Origin: an uncultured Pelagibacteraceae bacterium | GTDB taxonomy: Bacteria > Pseudomonadota > Alphaproteobacteria > Pelagibacterales > Pelagibacteraceae | Assembly (NCBI GenBank): GCA_902561765.1 | Contig: CACEQR010000006.1 | Span: 1 to 64,000 of the forward strand | Length of the DNA stretch: 64,000 nucleotides | Reading direction: 5' to 3' | Shown: piece after piece, positions 51,206 to 59,821 of the stretch | Position numbering within the stretch: position 1 is the stretch's first letter | How the letters are laid out: each line of letters starts with the position of its first letter | Position numbers and translations under genes: made by a program | The notes under the pieces: generated by a model | Told to the model about the DNA's origin: nothing | Database searches by the model: none | What the model saw: only the letters and a program-made list of their open reading frames with translations

Positions 51206-52222
51206 ATGATTAAATTTAAATCACTTACGAAAGCTTTTATGAGCTTAGTATTAGTTGTTTCATTTTTAGTATCTTCAACAGCTGCATTTGCAGAAATAGT
51301 GGGTAGGCTTTCAGTTCACTGGAGTCCTAAGCACCATAGTGCAAAACATGCTCAAATATTTGCTGATGAAGTTAATAAAAGAGCAAATGGAAAATTGAAA
51401 ATTGAAGTTTATCCATCAAAACAACTTTTCGGGATTAGAGAAGTAATGGGAGCGGTTACATCAGGTGCAGTTGAACTTGGAGGAATTGTTGGTGTGGTAA
51501 GTTTTCCACCTATAAACAAAAACTTTAATGTAGCATCTTTTCCAGGTCTATTTAATTCTTGGGAGCAACAAAGAGGTTTTTTTCAAAATTCAGCAAAAGG
51601 AAAAGAAATTTGGGGTGAATTAACAAAAAAAACAAATTCAACATTGGTAATGTACAATCCTGTTGGGCCAGTGATGTCAATTTCTAGCGCTAGAGAGTTA
51701 ACTGGTATTGATGCTATGAAAGGTTTAAAAGCTAGAAGATTACTTAAAAGTGAAGAACCCATGTGGGATGCTCTTGGAGCAAATCGAGTTTCTTTAAAAA
51801 CTGGTGAAGTATATAATGCATTACAATCTGGAATGATTGATACAATCAATAGTCCTCCAGGTAGTATTAAAGCTTATAGTTGGTGGGAATTCTTAAAGTA
51901 TGCTCAGAAACCATACCAATACTATGCTGATGCATATATTATGGCTAACTCTACTTGGTTTAATAGTTTACCATCAGACTTACAAAAAATAATAATGGAT
52001 GTTGGTAAAGAAGTGGGAACACTTTCAACAGATAGGATTATGGATCACGGCGAAAATGTTCTTAAAGAATTCCAAGATAGAGGCGGTGTTGTAACTACTC
52101 TTTCAGGAGCTGAAAAAGCTAAATTTGATAAGCTAATGAAAGATAAAGTTATGCCTGCTATGGCAAAAATGATTGATGCTGATGCTTTAAAAGCAGCTCA
52201 AGAATACGCTAAAAATAACTAG
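51206..52222 (+). CDS. dctP: TRAP transporter periplasmic substrate-binding protein (third system)
   Basis: DctP-family receptor of 338 aa with a long signal peptide cut near AFA-EIVG. The fold is shown by HWSPKHHSAKHAQIFADEV, IDAMKGLKARRLLKSEEP (ligand-binding Arg region) and LKTGEVYNALQSGMIDTIN. It is the first gene of a conventional dctPQM operon; unlike the other binding-protein genes of the window, its 27-bp gap to dctQ holds no hairpin. The substrate is unknown. Confidence 0.92.
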   Translation: MIKFKSLTKAFMSLVLVVSFLVSSTAAFAEIVGRLSVHWSPKHHSAKHAQIFADEVNKRANGKLKIEVYPSKQLFGIREVMGAVTSGAVELGGIVGVVSFPPINKNFNVASFPGLFNSWEQQRGFFQNSAKGKEIWGELTKKTNSTLVMYNPVGPVMSISSARELTGIDAMKGLKARRLLKSEEPMWDALGANRVSLKTGEVYNALQSGMIDTINSPPGSIKAYSWWEFLKYAQKPYQYYADAYIMANSTWFNSLPSDLQKIIMDVGKEVGTLSTDRIMDHGENVLKEFQDRGGVVTTLSGAEKAKFDKLMKDKVMPAMAKMIDADALKAAQEYAKNN

Positions 52223-52249
52223 AGAAAGTTATTTGGCCAGTCTTAAAAA

Positions 52250-52741
52250 ATGAAAGCATTGCGAGCAGTTAATAGTTATTTAGCTTCAGCTTCTTTAACT
52301 CTCGCAATGTTGATAATTTTTATCATGGTTGCTGCTTTGTTTTTAAGCGCAACAACAAGATTCATAACAGGGACGGGTTTTGCTTGGTTTATAGAACTAC
52401 CACCTGTTCTAGTCAGTTGGTTAGTTTTTCCATTGCTAGGACCTTTGCTTAAAAAAGGTCAGCATATTAAAGTAGATTTTTTAACTCCATTACTTTCAAA
52501 AAAAAATAAACAAATTTTATTTTTAATCGTAAATTTAGTTGCTCTTATATCGGCTTGTATTTTTTTTAAAGCTGGTCTTGATGCAACAATTATGTATTTT
52601 AATTTAGGCCAAGTTATGGAAATTGAAATTAGTATTCCGATTTGGTGGATGTTTTTGGCATTTCCTGTAGGTTTTTTAATATTAGCTCTTACTTCACTAG
52701 AGTTATTGTTTGATAACATAATAAACCTAATAAAAAACTAA
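52250..52741 (+). CDS. dctQ: TRAP transporter small membrane subunit (third system)
   Basis: DctQ-type four-helix protein of 163 aa with family-like ATTRFITGTGFAWFIELPPV and the late IPIWWMFLAFPVGFLIL. It follows dctP by 27 bp and abuts dctM with no gap. Confidence 0.9.
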   Translation: MKALRAVNSYLASASLTLAMLIIFIMVAALFLSATTRFITGTGFAWFIELPPVLVSWLVFPLLGPLLKKGQHIKVDFLTPLLSKKNKQILFLIVNLVALISACIFFKAGLDATIMYFNLGQVMEIEISIPIWWMFLAFPVGFLILALTSLELLFDNIINLIKN

Positions 52742-54007
52742 ATGTTTGCAATAGCTTCTATTCTATCACTAGTAACTTTAATTATTTCAGTTCCAATATT
52801 TTTAGTCTTTGGTTTAGGAAGTTCTATAGCAGCTATTGGTGGATTAAATCTTCCTTGGTCAGTTTTAATTCAAGTATCTTTTGGAGCTCTTACTAAGCAT
52901 GTCCTTATTGCCGTACCATTATTTATATTTAGCGGAATGGCCATGCTTAAGGGAGGTGCTGCACTTAGACTTGTAAGATTTGCAACAACACTGGTTGGGC
53001 ATTGGCCAGGAGGTCTTGGTGTGGCAATGGTTATAGCGATGGGTTTCTTTGCTGCTTTTTGTGGATCTATTTTAGCTGCAATTACTGCTGTTGGAACAAT
53101 AATGATGCCCAAAATGATTGAACAAGGCTACCCTACTCCATTTGTTGTAGTGCTTGCCGCGTCAGCTGCATTACTTGAGGCTTTAATACCACCTTCAAAT
53201 GCAGCTATTCTATTTAGTGCACTCACTTATGTGCCTGTTTCAAAAACATTTGCTGCTGGAGTTATACCAGGAATTATACTTTTAATTTTAATGGTTCTTT
53301 TAGTTTTGTTTAAATGTAGACATATAAGAGCAGATAAGAAAGCTACCTTAAAAGAAAGAATAAGTTCTTTTATAGCAGCATTACCAGCGTTAATAACACC
53401 TATAATAATTTTGGGAGGTATATATGCAGGTTTTTTAACACCATCAGAGTCTGCAGCAATTGCTGGAGTTTACGCAGTGGCCATAGGATTTTTAATTTAT
53501 AGAGAATTAACTTTTGAATCCTTATTAAGCTGTTTAAAAGATACTGCAATTATTACTGCAGTTATATTTTCAATAATTGCAACAGCAACATTTTTAAGTG
53601 TTGTACTTACTTACACTCAAGCACCACAAAAAATTATAACTTACTTCACAGATATGGGTGTAAGCGTGAATTTATTCTGGATAATGTTAGGAACAATATG
53701 TTTAATCTTAGGAACATTTATAGAAATAGTTCCGGTATTTTATTTAACTGTTCCAATTTTTGCTGCATTAACATTGTCTTTTGATCAAAGTTTATTACAC
53801 CTCTATGTAGTATTTGTTGCTTTTGCTGGAATAGGAATGATTACCCCGCCTGTTTGCGTGGGTATATATACTGCTGCTGGAGTAATAAAAGAAAATCCAG
53901 CTAATGCATTTAAAGAAGTTCCATTGTTTACAATGGTAGGAATAATTTATGGAATATTGATGATATTATTTCCTATATTTTCTACTTGGTTGCCAAGTCT
54001 TCTTTAA
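52742..54007 (+). CDS. dctM: TRAP transporter large membrane subunit (third system)
   Basis: DctM-type permease of 421 aa. Signatures are HVLIAVPLFIFSGMAMLKG, FFAAFCGSILAAITAVGTI, a LIPPSNAAILFSAL segment and GIGMITPPVCVGIYTAAGV. The last TAA forms a TTAA shared with the opposite-strand stop of the alpha/beta hydrolase gene. It works with the two preceding genes. Confidence 0.92.
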   Translation: MFAIASILSLVTLIISVPIFLVFGLGSSIAAIGGLNLPWSVLIQVSFGALTKHVLIAVPLFIFSGMAMLKGGAALRLVRFATTLVGHWPGGLGVAMVIAMGFFAAFCGSILAAITAVGTIMMPKMIEQGYPTPFVVVLAASAALLEALIPPSNAAILFSALTYVPVSKTFAAGVIPGIILLILMVLLVLFKCRHIRADKKATLKERISSFIAALPALITPIIILGGIYAGFLTPSESAAIAGVYAVAIGFLIYRELTFESLLSCLKDTAIITAVIFSIIATATFLSVVLTYTQAPQKIITYFTDMGVSVNLFWIMLGTICLILGTFIEIVPVFYLTVPIFAALTLSFDQSLLHLYVVFVAFAGIGMITPPVCVGIYTAAGVIKENPANAFKEVPLFTMVGIIYGILMILFPIFSTWLPSLL

Positions 54008-54933
54008 AAAAGTTTTTCTAAATATTTAATTATTTCTTTTCTTTTGGGATCTTTGTCAGCAAAACACCTGGTAAGAGTTATTCCATGCCATCCACCAGTT
54101 TTTAATTTTTTTTTACATTTAGTATCGCTAACATCAACAAATCTTACATTTTCTGAATCAGATAAAAATTTAGATGTTTCGGGGTTTTCATATTTATCTT
54201 TTTCATGACTAAAAACTAATACATTTTCTAATTTTTCTACTTTGATTAATGATATTTTATAATTTCTCCAATTAATCCAGCCTTTGTCTGGTTTTTTTGT
54301 ATTAGCAAATTTTCCAGATCTTGCAGGATGGAACGCTATTACACCATCAATTTCTGTTGGGAAATTTGATTTTAGAATCAGAGAGTCCCATCCACCTGCT
54401 GAGTGACCGGAAAGAACGATATTGTTAAAACCCTTCTGTTTAAATTCATCAACCTTCAACTTAAGAACTTTTTCTTGTATTGGTCCCTCCCATTTTTGAA
54501 TTAATAATAACCCATTTTCATCCTTGAGATCTAAAACGCTGTTTACATCCTGGTTATTTTTGTCATAAGTATTCCAGAATAAATCTCCATCTTTTTGTGA
54601 GAATCCTCTTGCTCCCTTACACAGTTGATAAGTTTTGATTGTGAAATCTTTAATTTTTACTCCATCCAATTGATAAACGGTTGGGGGAATTTGCCACCAA
54701 GATTTATTACATTTTTGTAATTTTCTTTCTGAACCACCACTACCATGACTGTAAATTAAGATTATTGTTTTATCCTTATCAATATTTTGATCTAATTCAT
54801 ATCGATTGCCTTCATTGTTAACAAAAAAATTATATTTGGAGAGTTTTTTTAAGTCTTTTTCAAATCTTGTATCTGATAGAGAATAACTATTAAAAATTAA
54901 GTTACATAAAAATAAATAAAAAAAAATCCTCAC
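54004..54933 (-). CDS. Exported alpha/beta-hydrolase-like protein
   Basis: A 309-aa protein with an N-terminal hydrophobic signal (MRIFFYLFLCNLIF, cut near SYS-LS). The nucleophile elbow is GHSAGG near residue 174 (IVLSGHSAGGWDSLI), an oxyanion-type SHGSGGS lies near residue 62, and WHGITL near the C terminus supplies the likely catalytic His. Esterase, lipase or dienelactone-hydrolase activity are all possible. It is last in a three-gene unit with a fatty-acid desaturase, so a lipid substrate is plausible. Confidence 0.75.
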   Translation of the reverse strand: MRIFFYLFLCNLIFNSYSLSDTRFEKDLKKLSKYNFFVNNEGNRYELDQNIDKDKTIILIYSHGSGGSERKLQKCNKSWWQIPPTVYQLDGVKIKDFTIKTYQLCKGARGFSQKDGDLFWNTYDKNNQDVNSVLDLKDENGLLLIQKWEGPIQEKVLKLKVDEFKQKGFNNIVLSGHSAGGWDSLILKSNFPTEIDGVIAFHPARSGKFANTKKPDKGWINWRNYKISLIKVEKLENVLVFSHEKDKYENPETSKFLSDSENVRFVDVSDTKCKKKLKTGGWHGITLTRCFADKDPKRKEIIKYLEKLF

Positions 54934-55127
54934 TTGTTTTGTTTAATTTCCACTTCACAAACTTTTCTAGCCTCCTGAGGACTCATATCTTTTTTTAATT
55001 TACTTTTTGCAAGAACACAGGCAGAAATAGATTTTTTAAGACTAAATTCTTCATACTTACCAACACTCATGTACAGAAATATTAGGGCTGCTCCTAAAAA
55101 TAAAATTAATTTATAATTTTTATACAT
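54930..55127 (-). CDS. Small membrane-anchored protein, unknown
   Basis: A 65-aa protein with one N-terminal membrane helix (residues 6-23) and a short soluble tail bearing two cysteines (SACVLAK and RKVCEVE) that could pair in the periplasm. It overlaps the desaturase by one base and the hydrolase by 4 bp, so the three genes are translationally coupled. No family is recognised. Confidence 0.65.
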   Translation of the reverse strand: MYKNYKLILFLGAALIFLYMSVGKYEEFSLKKSISACVLAKSKLKKDMSPQEARKVCEVEIKQNK

Positions 55128-56128
55128 TAAGAGGCTTGTTGATTTGGTAAATTTATATTCAGATGATAATTATGTTCGTTTCTTTGCTTCAGAAGAGCAG
55201 GTATTATTTCTTTATAGGTTTCATATAAACCATTTTTAATTTCAGGTAGTTGATCTTTTAAATGATAATGCAATTTTTCTAAATTATATGCTGGAACTGT
55301 TGGGAACATATGATGTATGCAATGATATTCCATTTTCCAATATAGAAAACTTAAAATAGGATTCAATTTGATATCTCTTGCTGACAATCTGTGGTCTTTA
55401 ACATTTCTTGCTAATCCCGCGTGTTGTGTAAAAGAAACAAGTTTGTGCAAAGTTTTTCCATAAAAATGTGGTAACAATAAAAATAAAACTGGTAACCATG
55501 ACGACAAAATTATTGACCATAAAATTATTAATATCCATATTACAACATAAATTCTTGAAATTAAAACTGCTCTTGATCTTGCATTTTCTGGAACCGACTC
55601 CGTTAAAACTCGAGTTTTTACTCCAAAAGCATGTTGAATAACTTCGTAAGCAATACTACTTTTAAAAAAAAATAATTGTGCAAATGGTACTATGTTTATT
55701 AGAAATTTTACTGGAGTTTTTTCAAGATCATTGCTGTACTCAATCTCATGATCGTAAGGGTCTTTGGTTGAATAAGTATTTCCGTGATGAACAAAATGTG
55801 TGAACCTCCATCTTGTCGGTTCGAAATATGCCATATAGCAAGAAATATAATAAAATAATTCATTTAAAATTTTTGATTTAAAAGCTGTTTTATGCCCAGT
55901 TTCATGCCAAATAGGATTACTGAAACAATAAATATTTCCATAAATTAAAAACCAAAATAATGACCACCAAGTTCCCCAAGTATAATAAGCAAAGAAACCA
56001 GCTACAAACAGTAAACTAAAATATATTACAATATGATTTAAGCCTTTGAGATTAGATTTTTTTGATAGTTCTTTTAAGACTTCTTTGTCAATTTTTGGTC
56101 TAAACCATTTTTCTAATTTGACTTCCAT
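55127..56128 (-). CDS. Membrane fatty-acid desaturase-family protein
   Basis: A 333-aa integral membrane diiron enzyme. The three histidine boxes are HETGH (75-79), HFVHH (111-115) and HCIHH near residue 277, separated by hydrophobic segments in the usual desaturase/hydroxylase layout. Members desaturate or hydroxylate acyl chains, sphingolipids or carotenoids; the lipid here is not identifiable. It starts the unit with the small anchored protein and the alpha/beta hydrolase. Confidence 0.87.
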   Translation of the reverse strand: MEVKLEKWFRPKIDKEVLKELSKKSNLKGLNHIVIYFSLLFVAGFFAYYTWGTWWSLFWFLIYGNIYCFSNPIWHETGHKTAFKSKILNELFYYISCYMAYFEPTRWRFTHFVHHGNTYSTKDPYDHEIEYSNDLEKTPVKFLINIVPFAQLFFFKSSIAYEVIQHAFGVKTRVLTESVPENARSRAVLISRIYVVIWILIILWSIILSSWLPVLFLLLPHFYGKTLHKLVSFTQHAGLARNVKDHRLSARDIKLNPILSFLYWKMEYHCIHHMFPTVPAYNLEKLHYHLKDQLPEIKNGLYETYKEIIPALLKQRNEHNYHLNINLPNQQAS

Positions 56129-56197
56129 TATAAAATTTTTCTTAATATAATACTAAAACAAGACAAATAATTAAATAATAACTTTTAAATACATTAA

Positions 56198-58036
56198 TCA
56201 ATCTAATTCAAATTTATCTGAATAGTCTTTCTTAAGACTTACATCTTGATGTTTTTTAATAAGGTAACAATTTCCTATTACTAGGTTATCTAACTCTGTG
56301 CCCATAAAGCAATTAAACGCATCTTCTGGGGTATTAACTATAGGCTCTCCTCTTACATTAAATGAAGTATTTACTAAAATTGGACATCCAGTTATTTCTT
56401 TAAATTTGGTTATTAGTTTATGATATTTTGGATTTGTAGACTTGTGAACTGTTTGAATTCTTGATGAATAATCAACATGAGTAATTGCAGGAACTTCTGA
56501 TCTTTTTACGTTCAATTTATCAATTCCAAAGAGATTTTCTTCATCATTTGTCATGGAAATTTGCAAATTTTTTTTAATATTTGAAACCATTAACATATAT
56601 GGAGATGGTGTATTGAATTCAAACCAATTATGTAAATCCTCAGCTAATACTGAAGGAGCAAATGGCCTGAAACTCTCTCTATATTTAACTTTTAAATTTA
56701 AATTTTTTTGCATTTCTGGAGATCTTGGGTCTCCAAGTATTGATCTACATCCAAGAGCTCTAGGACCAAATTCCATTCTTCCTTGAAACCAACCTACTGC
56801 ATTACCAGATGATAAATCCTTAGAAGTTTGATTTATTATTTCACTTTCATTTAGTGTTTTAAAATTTGCACCCAATCTTTTTAATTCATTTTCAATTTCT
56901 GACTGGGAATATTCTGGTCCTAAATAGGAGCCAGACATATCATCTTCATTATTTATATTTCTAGGATTTTTTTGGTCTATATGCCACAAGGCTAAAGCTG
57001 CACCTAATGCACCGCCAGCATCACCTGCTGCTGGCTGAACCCAAATATTTTCAAATATTTTTTCTTTAAGGATTTTACCGTTAGCGACACAATTCAAAGC
57101 AACACCACCAGCAAGACAAAGATTTTTTGAGCCGTATTCTTTTTGAACAGATTTTGCTAATTTAATCATAATGTCCTCAGTAATTTTTTGAATTGAGGCA
57201 GCTATATCCATATGGAATTGTGTTAATTTTTCAGATTTAGGATTTCTTGGTTTTTGACCAAATAAATAATCAAATTTGCTATTTGTCATGGTTAATCCAG
57301 TGGCATAATTGAAATAATTTTGGTCAAGCCTAAATGTACCATCTTCTTTGATATCAACAATTTTTAAAATTTCGTTAACGTAATTTGGCTTTCCATACGG
57401 TGCTAACCCCATCAATTTATATTCACCACTATTTACCTTAAAACCTGTGTAATAGGTAAATGCTGAATAAAGAAGCCCAAGAGAATGTGGAAAATGTATT
57501 TCTTTTTTTATTTCAAGGTTATTATCTCTGCCAACTGCAACGGTTGTTGTTGCCCATTCACCAACACCGTCAGCTGTAATTACAACAGCCTCATCAAAAG
57601 GAGAAGGGAAAAATGCACTTGCTGCATGACTTAAATGATGGTCAGAAAAATAAATATTATTTTTTTTTTTATCATAATGTTTATCATGGTTCATTAACTT
57701 ATTTTGCAGCAAGTTTTTTTGAAAGAGTTTATCTTTAATCCATACTGGCATTGCTTTTGAAAAAGATAAAAAACCTTTAGGTGCAAATGCTACATATGTT
57801 TCTAATAACCTTTCAAACTTTAAAAAAGGTTTTTCAAAAAAAATTATTTGATCAACTTCACTTAATTTTAATTTTGCAAAATTTAAAACAAATTCAACAG
57901 CATTGCTTGGATAATTTGAGTCATGTTTTATTCTTGTAAACCTTTCCTCTTGCGCTGCAGCAATAATTTTTCCATTTATTAAAATGCAAGCCGCACTATC
58001 ATGATAAAAGGCAGAAATTCCTAAAATTGAACTCAC
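56198..58036 (-). CDS. Carbamoyltransferase (NodU/CmcH/TobZ family)
   Basis: A 612-aa two-domain enzyme that makes carbamoyl-adenylate and transfers the carbamoyl group to a hydroxyl. The Kae1-like domain opens with GISAFYHDSAACILINGKI and has SDHHLSHAASAFFPSPFDEA and TADGVGEW; the YrdC-like C-terminal part has FGPRALGCRSILGDPRSP, YRESFRPFAPSVL and NTSFNVRGEPIVNTPEDAF. The start is GTG, directly after the stop of the 49-aa gene upstream. Acceptor unknown; a surface glycan or lipid is likely from its neighbours. Confidence 0.9.
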   Translation of the reverse strand: MSSILGISAFYHDSAACILINGKIIAAAQEERFTRIKHDSNYPSNAVEFVLNFAKLKLSEVDQIIFFEKPFLKFERLLETYVAFAPKGFLSFSKAMPVWIKDKLFQKNLLQNKLMNHDKHYDKKKNNIYFSDHHLSHAASAFFPSPFDEAVVITADGVGEWATTTVAVGRDNNLEIKKEIHFPHSLGLLYSAFTYYTGFKVNSGEYKLMGLAPYGKPNYVNEILKIVDIKEDGTFRLDQNYFNYATGLTMTNSKFDYLFGQKPRNPKSEKLTQFHMDIAASIQKITEDIMIKLAKSVQKEYGSKNLCLAGGVALNCVANGKILKEKIFENIWVQPAAGDAGGALGAALALWHIDQKNPRNINNEDDMSGSYLGPEYSQSEIENELKRLGANFKTLNESEIINQTSKDLSSGNAVGWFQGRMEFGPRALGCRSILGDPRSPEMQKNLNLKVKYRESFRPFAPSVLAEDLHNWFEFNTPSPYMLMVSNIKKNLQISMTNDEENLFGIDKLNVKRSEVPAITHVDYSSRIQTVHKSTNPKYHKLITKFKEITGCPILVNTSFNVRGEPIVNTPEDAFNCFMGTELDNLVIGNCYLIKKHQDVSLKKDYSDKFELD

Positions 58037-58186
58037 TTAGAAAATTGTATATATAAACGGTGCAACTGCTGAGCCTTGGCTAAGTACAATTAAACCACCA
58101 AATAATACTAGGACTAATATTATTGGGAGTAACCAATATTTTTTCCTTACTTTCAAAAATTCCCAAAATTCTTTTATAAAATCCAT
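58037..58186 (-). CDS. DUF5989-family small membrane protein
   Basis: A 49-aa gene, easily missed because of its size, read as MDFIKEFWEFLKVRKKYWLL, then one hydrophobic helix (about residues 19-36), then a SQGSAVAPFIYTIF end. This pattern matches DUF5989, which is typically found between a NodU-like carbamoyltransferase and an SxtJ-like protein, exactly as here. There are 0 bp to the carbamoyltransferase start and 2 bp to the SxtJ-like stop. Probably a membrane partner of the carbamoyltransferase; function unknown. Confidence 0.85.
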   Translation of the reverse strand: MDFIKEFWEFLKVRKKYWLLPIILVLVLFGGLIVLSQGSAVAPFIYTIF

Positions 58187-58188
58187 AA

Positions 58189-58572
58189 TTAAAACTGGTT
58201 TCTCATTTTACTTTCGGGACCTTTCTTTTCAATCCAATAACTTTTGTGATTATTAAATTTTAAGTTGAGCAAATCCTTACGCAAAACTCTCATTAACAAA
58301 CCAATTGGTGTGACGACAACAAAAAAAATTAATCCCATGATTATAGGAGAAATAAATTTTCCTAAAAATATTCCAAATTTGAACCATATTTTATTAAGTG
58401 GAGAAAGAATTTTTGAGTTAAGTAAACCTAAAATAAGAAAAACAAAAGACAATATTAAAGACCATATTCTAATATCTCCGTTATTTAAAATCGGATAAAT
58501 TGAAATTATAAAAAAAACAATAAAAAATACTAATCCAAAACTTCTATTAGAGCCTTTTTTTATATCATTCAT
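58189..58572 (-). CDS. SxtJ-family membrane protein
   Basis: A 127-aa protein with a short cytoplasmic start (NDIKKGSNRSFGLVF) and about three or four hydrophobic segments, then a family-like MRVLRKDLLNLKFNN and a terminal WIEKKGPESKM. An in-frame ATG at 58611 would add 13 residues; the ATG at 58572 is preferred because the family normally starts just before the RSFG segment, but no clear Shine-Dalgarno decides it. It accompanies carbamoyltransferase and DUF5989 genes in many bacteria; its role is unknown. Confidence 0.8.
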   Translation of the reverse strand: MNDIKKGSNRSFGLVFFIVFFIISIYPILNNGDIRIWSLILSFVFLILGLLNSKILSPLNKIWFKFGIFLGKFISPIIMGLIFFVVVTPIGLLMRVLRKDLLNLKFNNHKSYWIEKKGPESKMRNQF

Positions 58573-58615
58573 AATTAATTTATTAGTAATAGATAGTTGG
58601 ATTTTTTTCAATCAT

Positions 58616-59788
58616 TCAAAATTTTATTTTTTGAATTATTTCATTTGCTACTTGATTATTACCTTGTTTATTTAAATGAATATCATTAATAAAAAATAAG
58701 CCTTTATATGCATCAAATTTGTTTTCATATTTTTTATAAAAATCGCTTATTTCAAAAAAATTAACATTATATTTTTCTAAACTTTTAAAGCTTTCAATTA
58801 AATAACTAAAAAGCTGTTTATTTGGTTTTTTTAAAATTATTATTGGCTCATATATATACAATATGTTTAGACTTATATTATTTTTATTTGTCATTTCAGC
58901 AATTTTTTTTAAGTTTTCAATTGAATAATCGATCGATTTTTTTCCCCAATCATCAAACTCTTTTATTGAATAAAGATAACTATAATCTTTGTGATTTAAA
59001 AAATTCATTTTTAGTATCTCTTCATTTGAAATTTTTTTCAGTTCCTTTTCTCTCATTTCATAATTTTTAACTTCATCTTGTTTTTCAAACAGAGACATAA
59101 CCAAACTGGGTATTACTTTTGGTGGAGTTATTCTTGAAATTATTTGATAAATTAATGTATTAGATTTAATAAAATTAATTAATTTTATCATTGTTTTGTT
59201 TTTATGATCAACATGATTTAAAATGTAATCTTCATCAACTTCCATATATTTAAATGCATCATCAAAAATATCTCCTCCAGAAACTACAATCACGACATCA
59301 GTGATAGGTAATTTTTTAATATTTAATAAATAATGAATTTTAGATAGATAAATGCTGGTTGAGTAAGATTGTACACCAGCGTTCAAAACTTCAACATCAT
59401 TTTTAATACTTTTTAATTTATCATCTATAATACCTACAAAAGTATCCTCATATTTAATTCCAACTCCTTCAGTAAAAGAATCGCCAATGAATAAAATATT
59501 TTTTTTTTTGAATTCAATTTCTCTATTAGATTTATCTTTAAAACCTAAATTATTTGTAAAAATTTTATATTTTTCATAACCCCACTGATCATAAAATGAT
59601 GCCATAGGTCTTAAATCATGATGATAATAAAATGATTTTATTCTATGCGCTCTATTATTATATAAGTTAGTTTTTAAATCGTTTGGTAATAAATAAAAAA
59701 AAATTACATCTACTGTTAAATAAATACTTAGGATAATAAAAAAATTTCTAGTAAATTTTAAAATCTGCATCAAATTGATTATTAACAA
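58616..59788 (-). CDS. Membrane-anchored SGNH/GDSL hydrolase-like protein
   Basis: A 390-aa protein with an N-terminal membrane helix (about residues 11-34) and an SGNH fold. The nucleophile block is ILFIGDSFTEGVGIKY near residue 97, a Gly block follows at LNAGVQSYST, and the terminal acid-His block is NDIHLNKQGN near residue 375. Such enzymes add or remove acyl groups on glycans. It leads the four-gene unit with SxtJ-like, DUF5989 and carbamoyltransferase genes. Confidence 0.82.
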   Translation of the reverse strand: MLIINLMQILKFTRNFFIILSIYLTVDVIFFYLLPNDLKTNLYNNRAHRIKSFYYHHDLRPMASFYDQWGYEKYKIFTNNLGFKDKSNREIEFKKKNILFIGDSFTEGVGIKYEDTFVGIIDDKLKSIKNDVEVLNAGVQSYSTSIYLSKIHYLLNIKKLPITDVVIVVSGGDIFDDAFKYMEVDEDYILNHVDHKNKTMIKLINFIKSNTLIYQIISRITPPKVIPSLVMSLFEKQDEVKNYEMREKELKKISNEEILKMNFLNHKDYSYLYSIKEFDDWGKKSIDYSIENLKKIAEMTNKNNISLNILYIYEPIIILKKPNKQLFSYLIESFKSLEKYNVNFFEISDFYKKYENKFDAYKGLFFINDIHLNKQGNNQVANEIIQKIKF

Positions 59789-59821
59789 TTATGGAATAAA
59801 GTAATATTTAAAAAAAACGAT

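Noticed and set aside
52223-52249. Possible hairpin between the third dctP and dctQ, as seen in the other binding-protein operons
   Set aside because: The 27-bp gap contains only a TGGCCA hexamer and no pairing arms.
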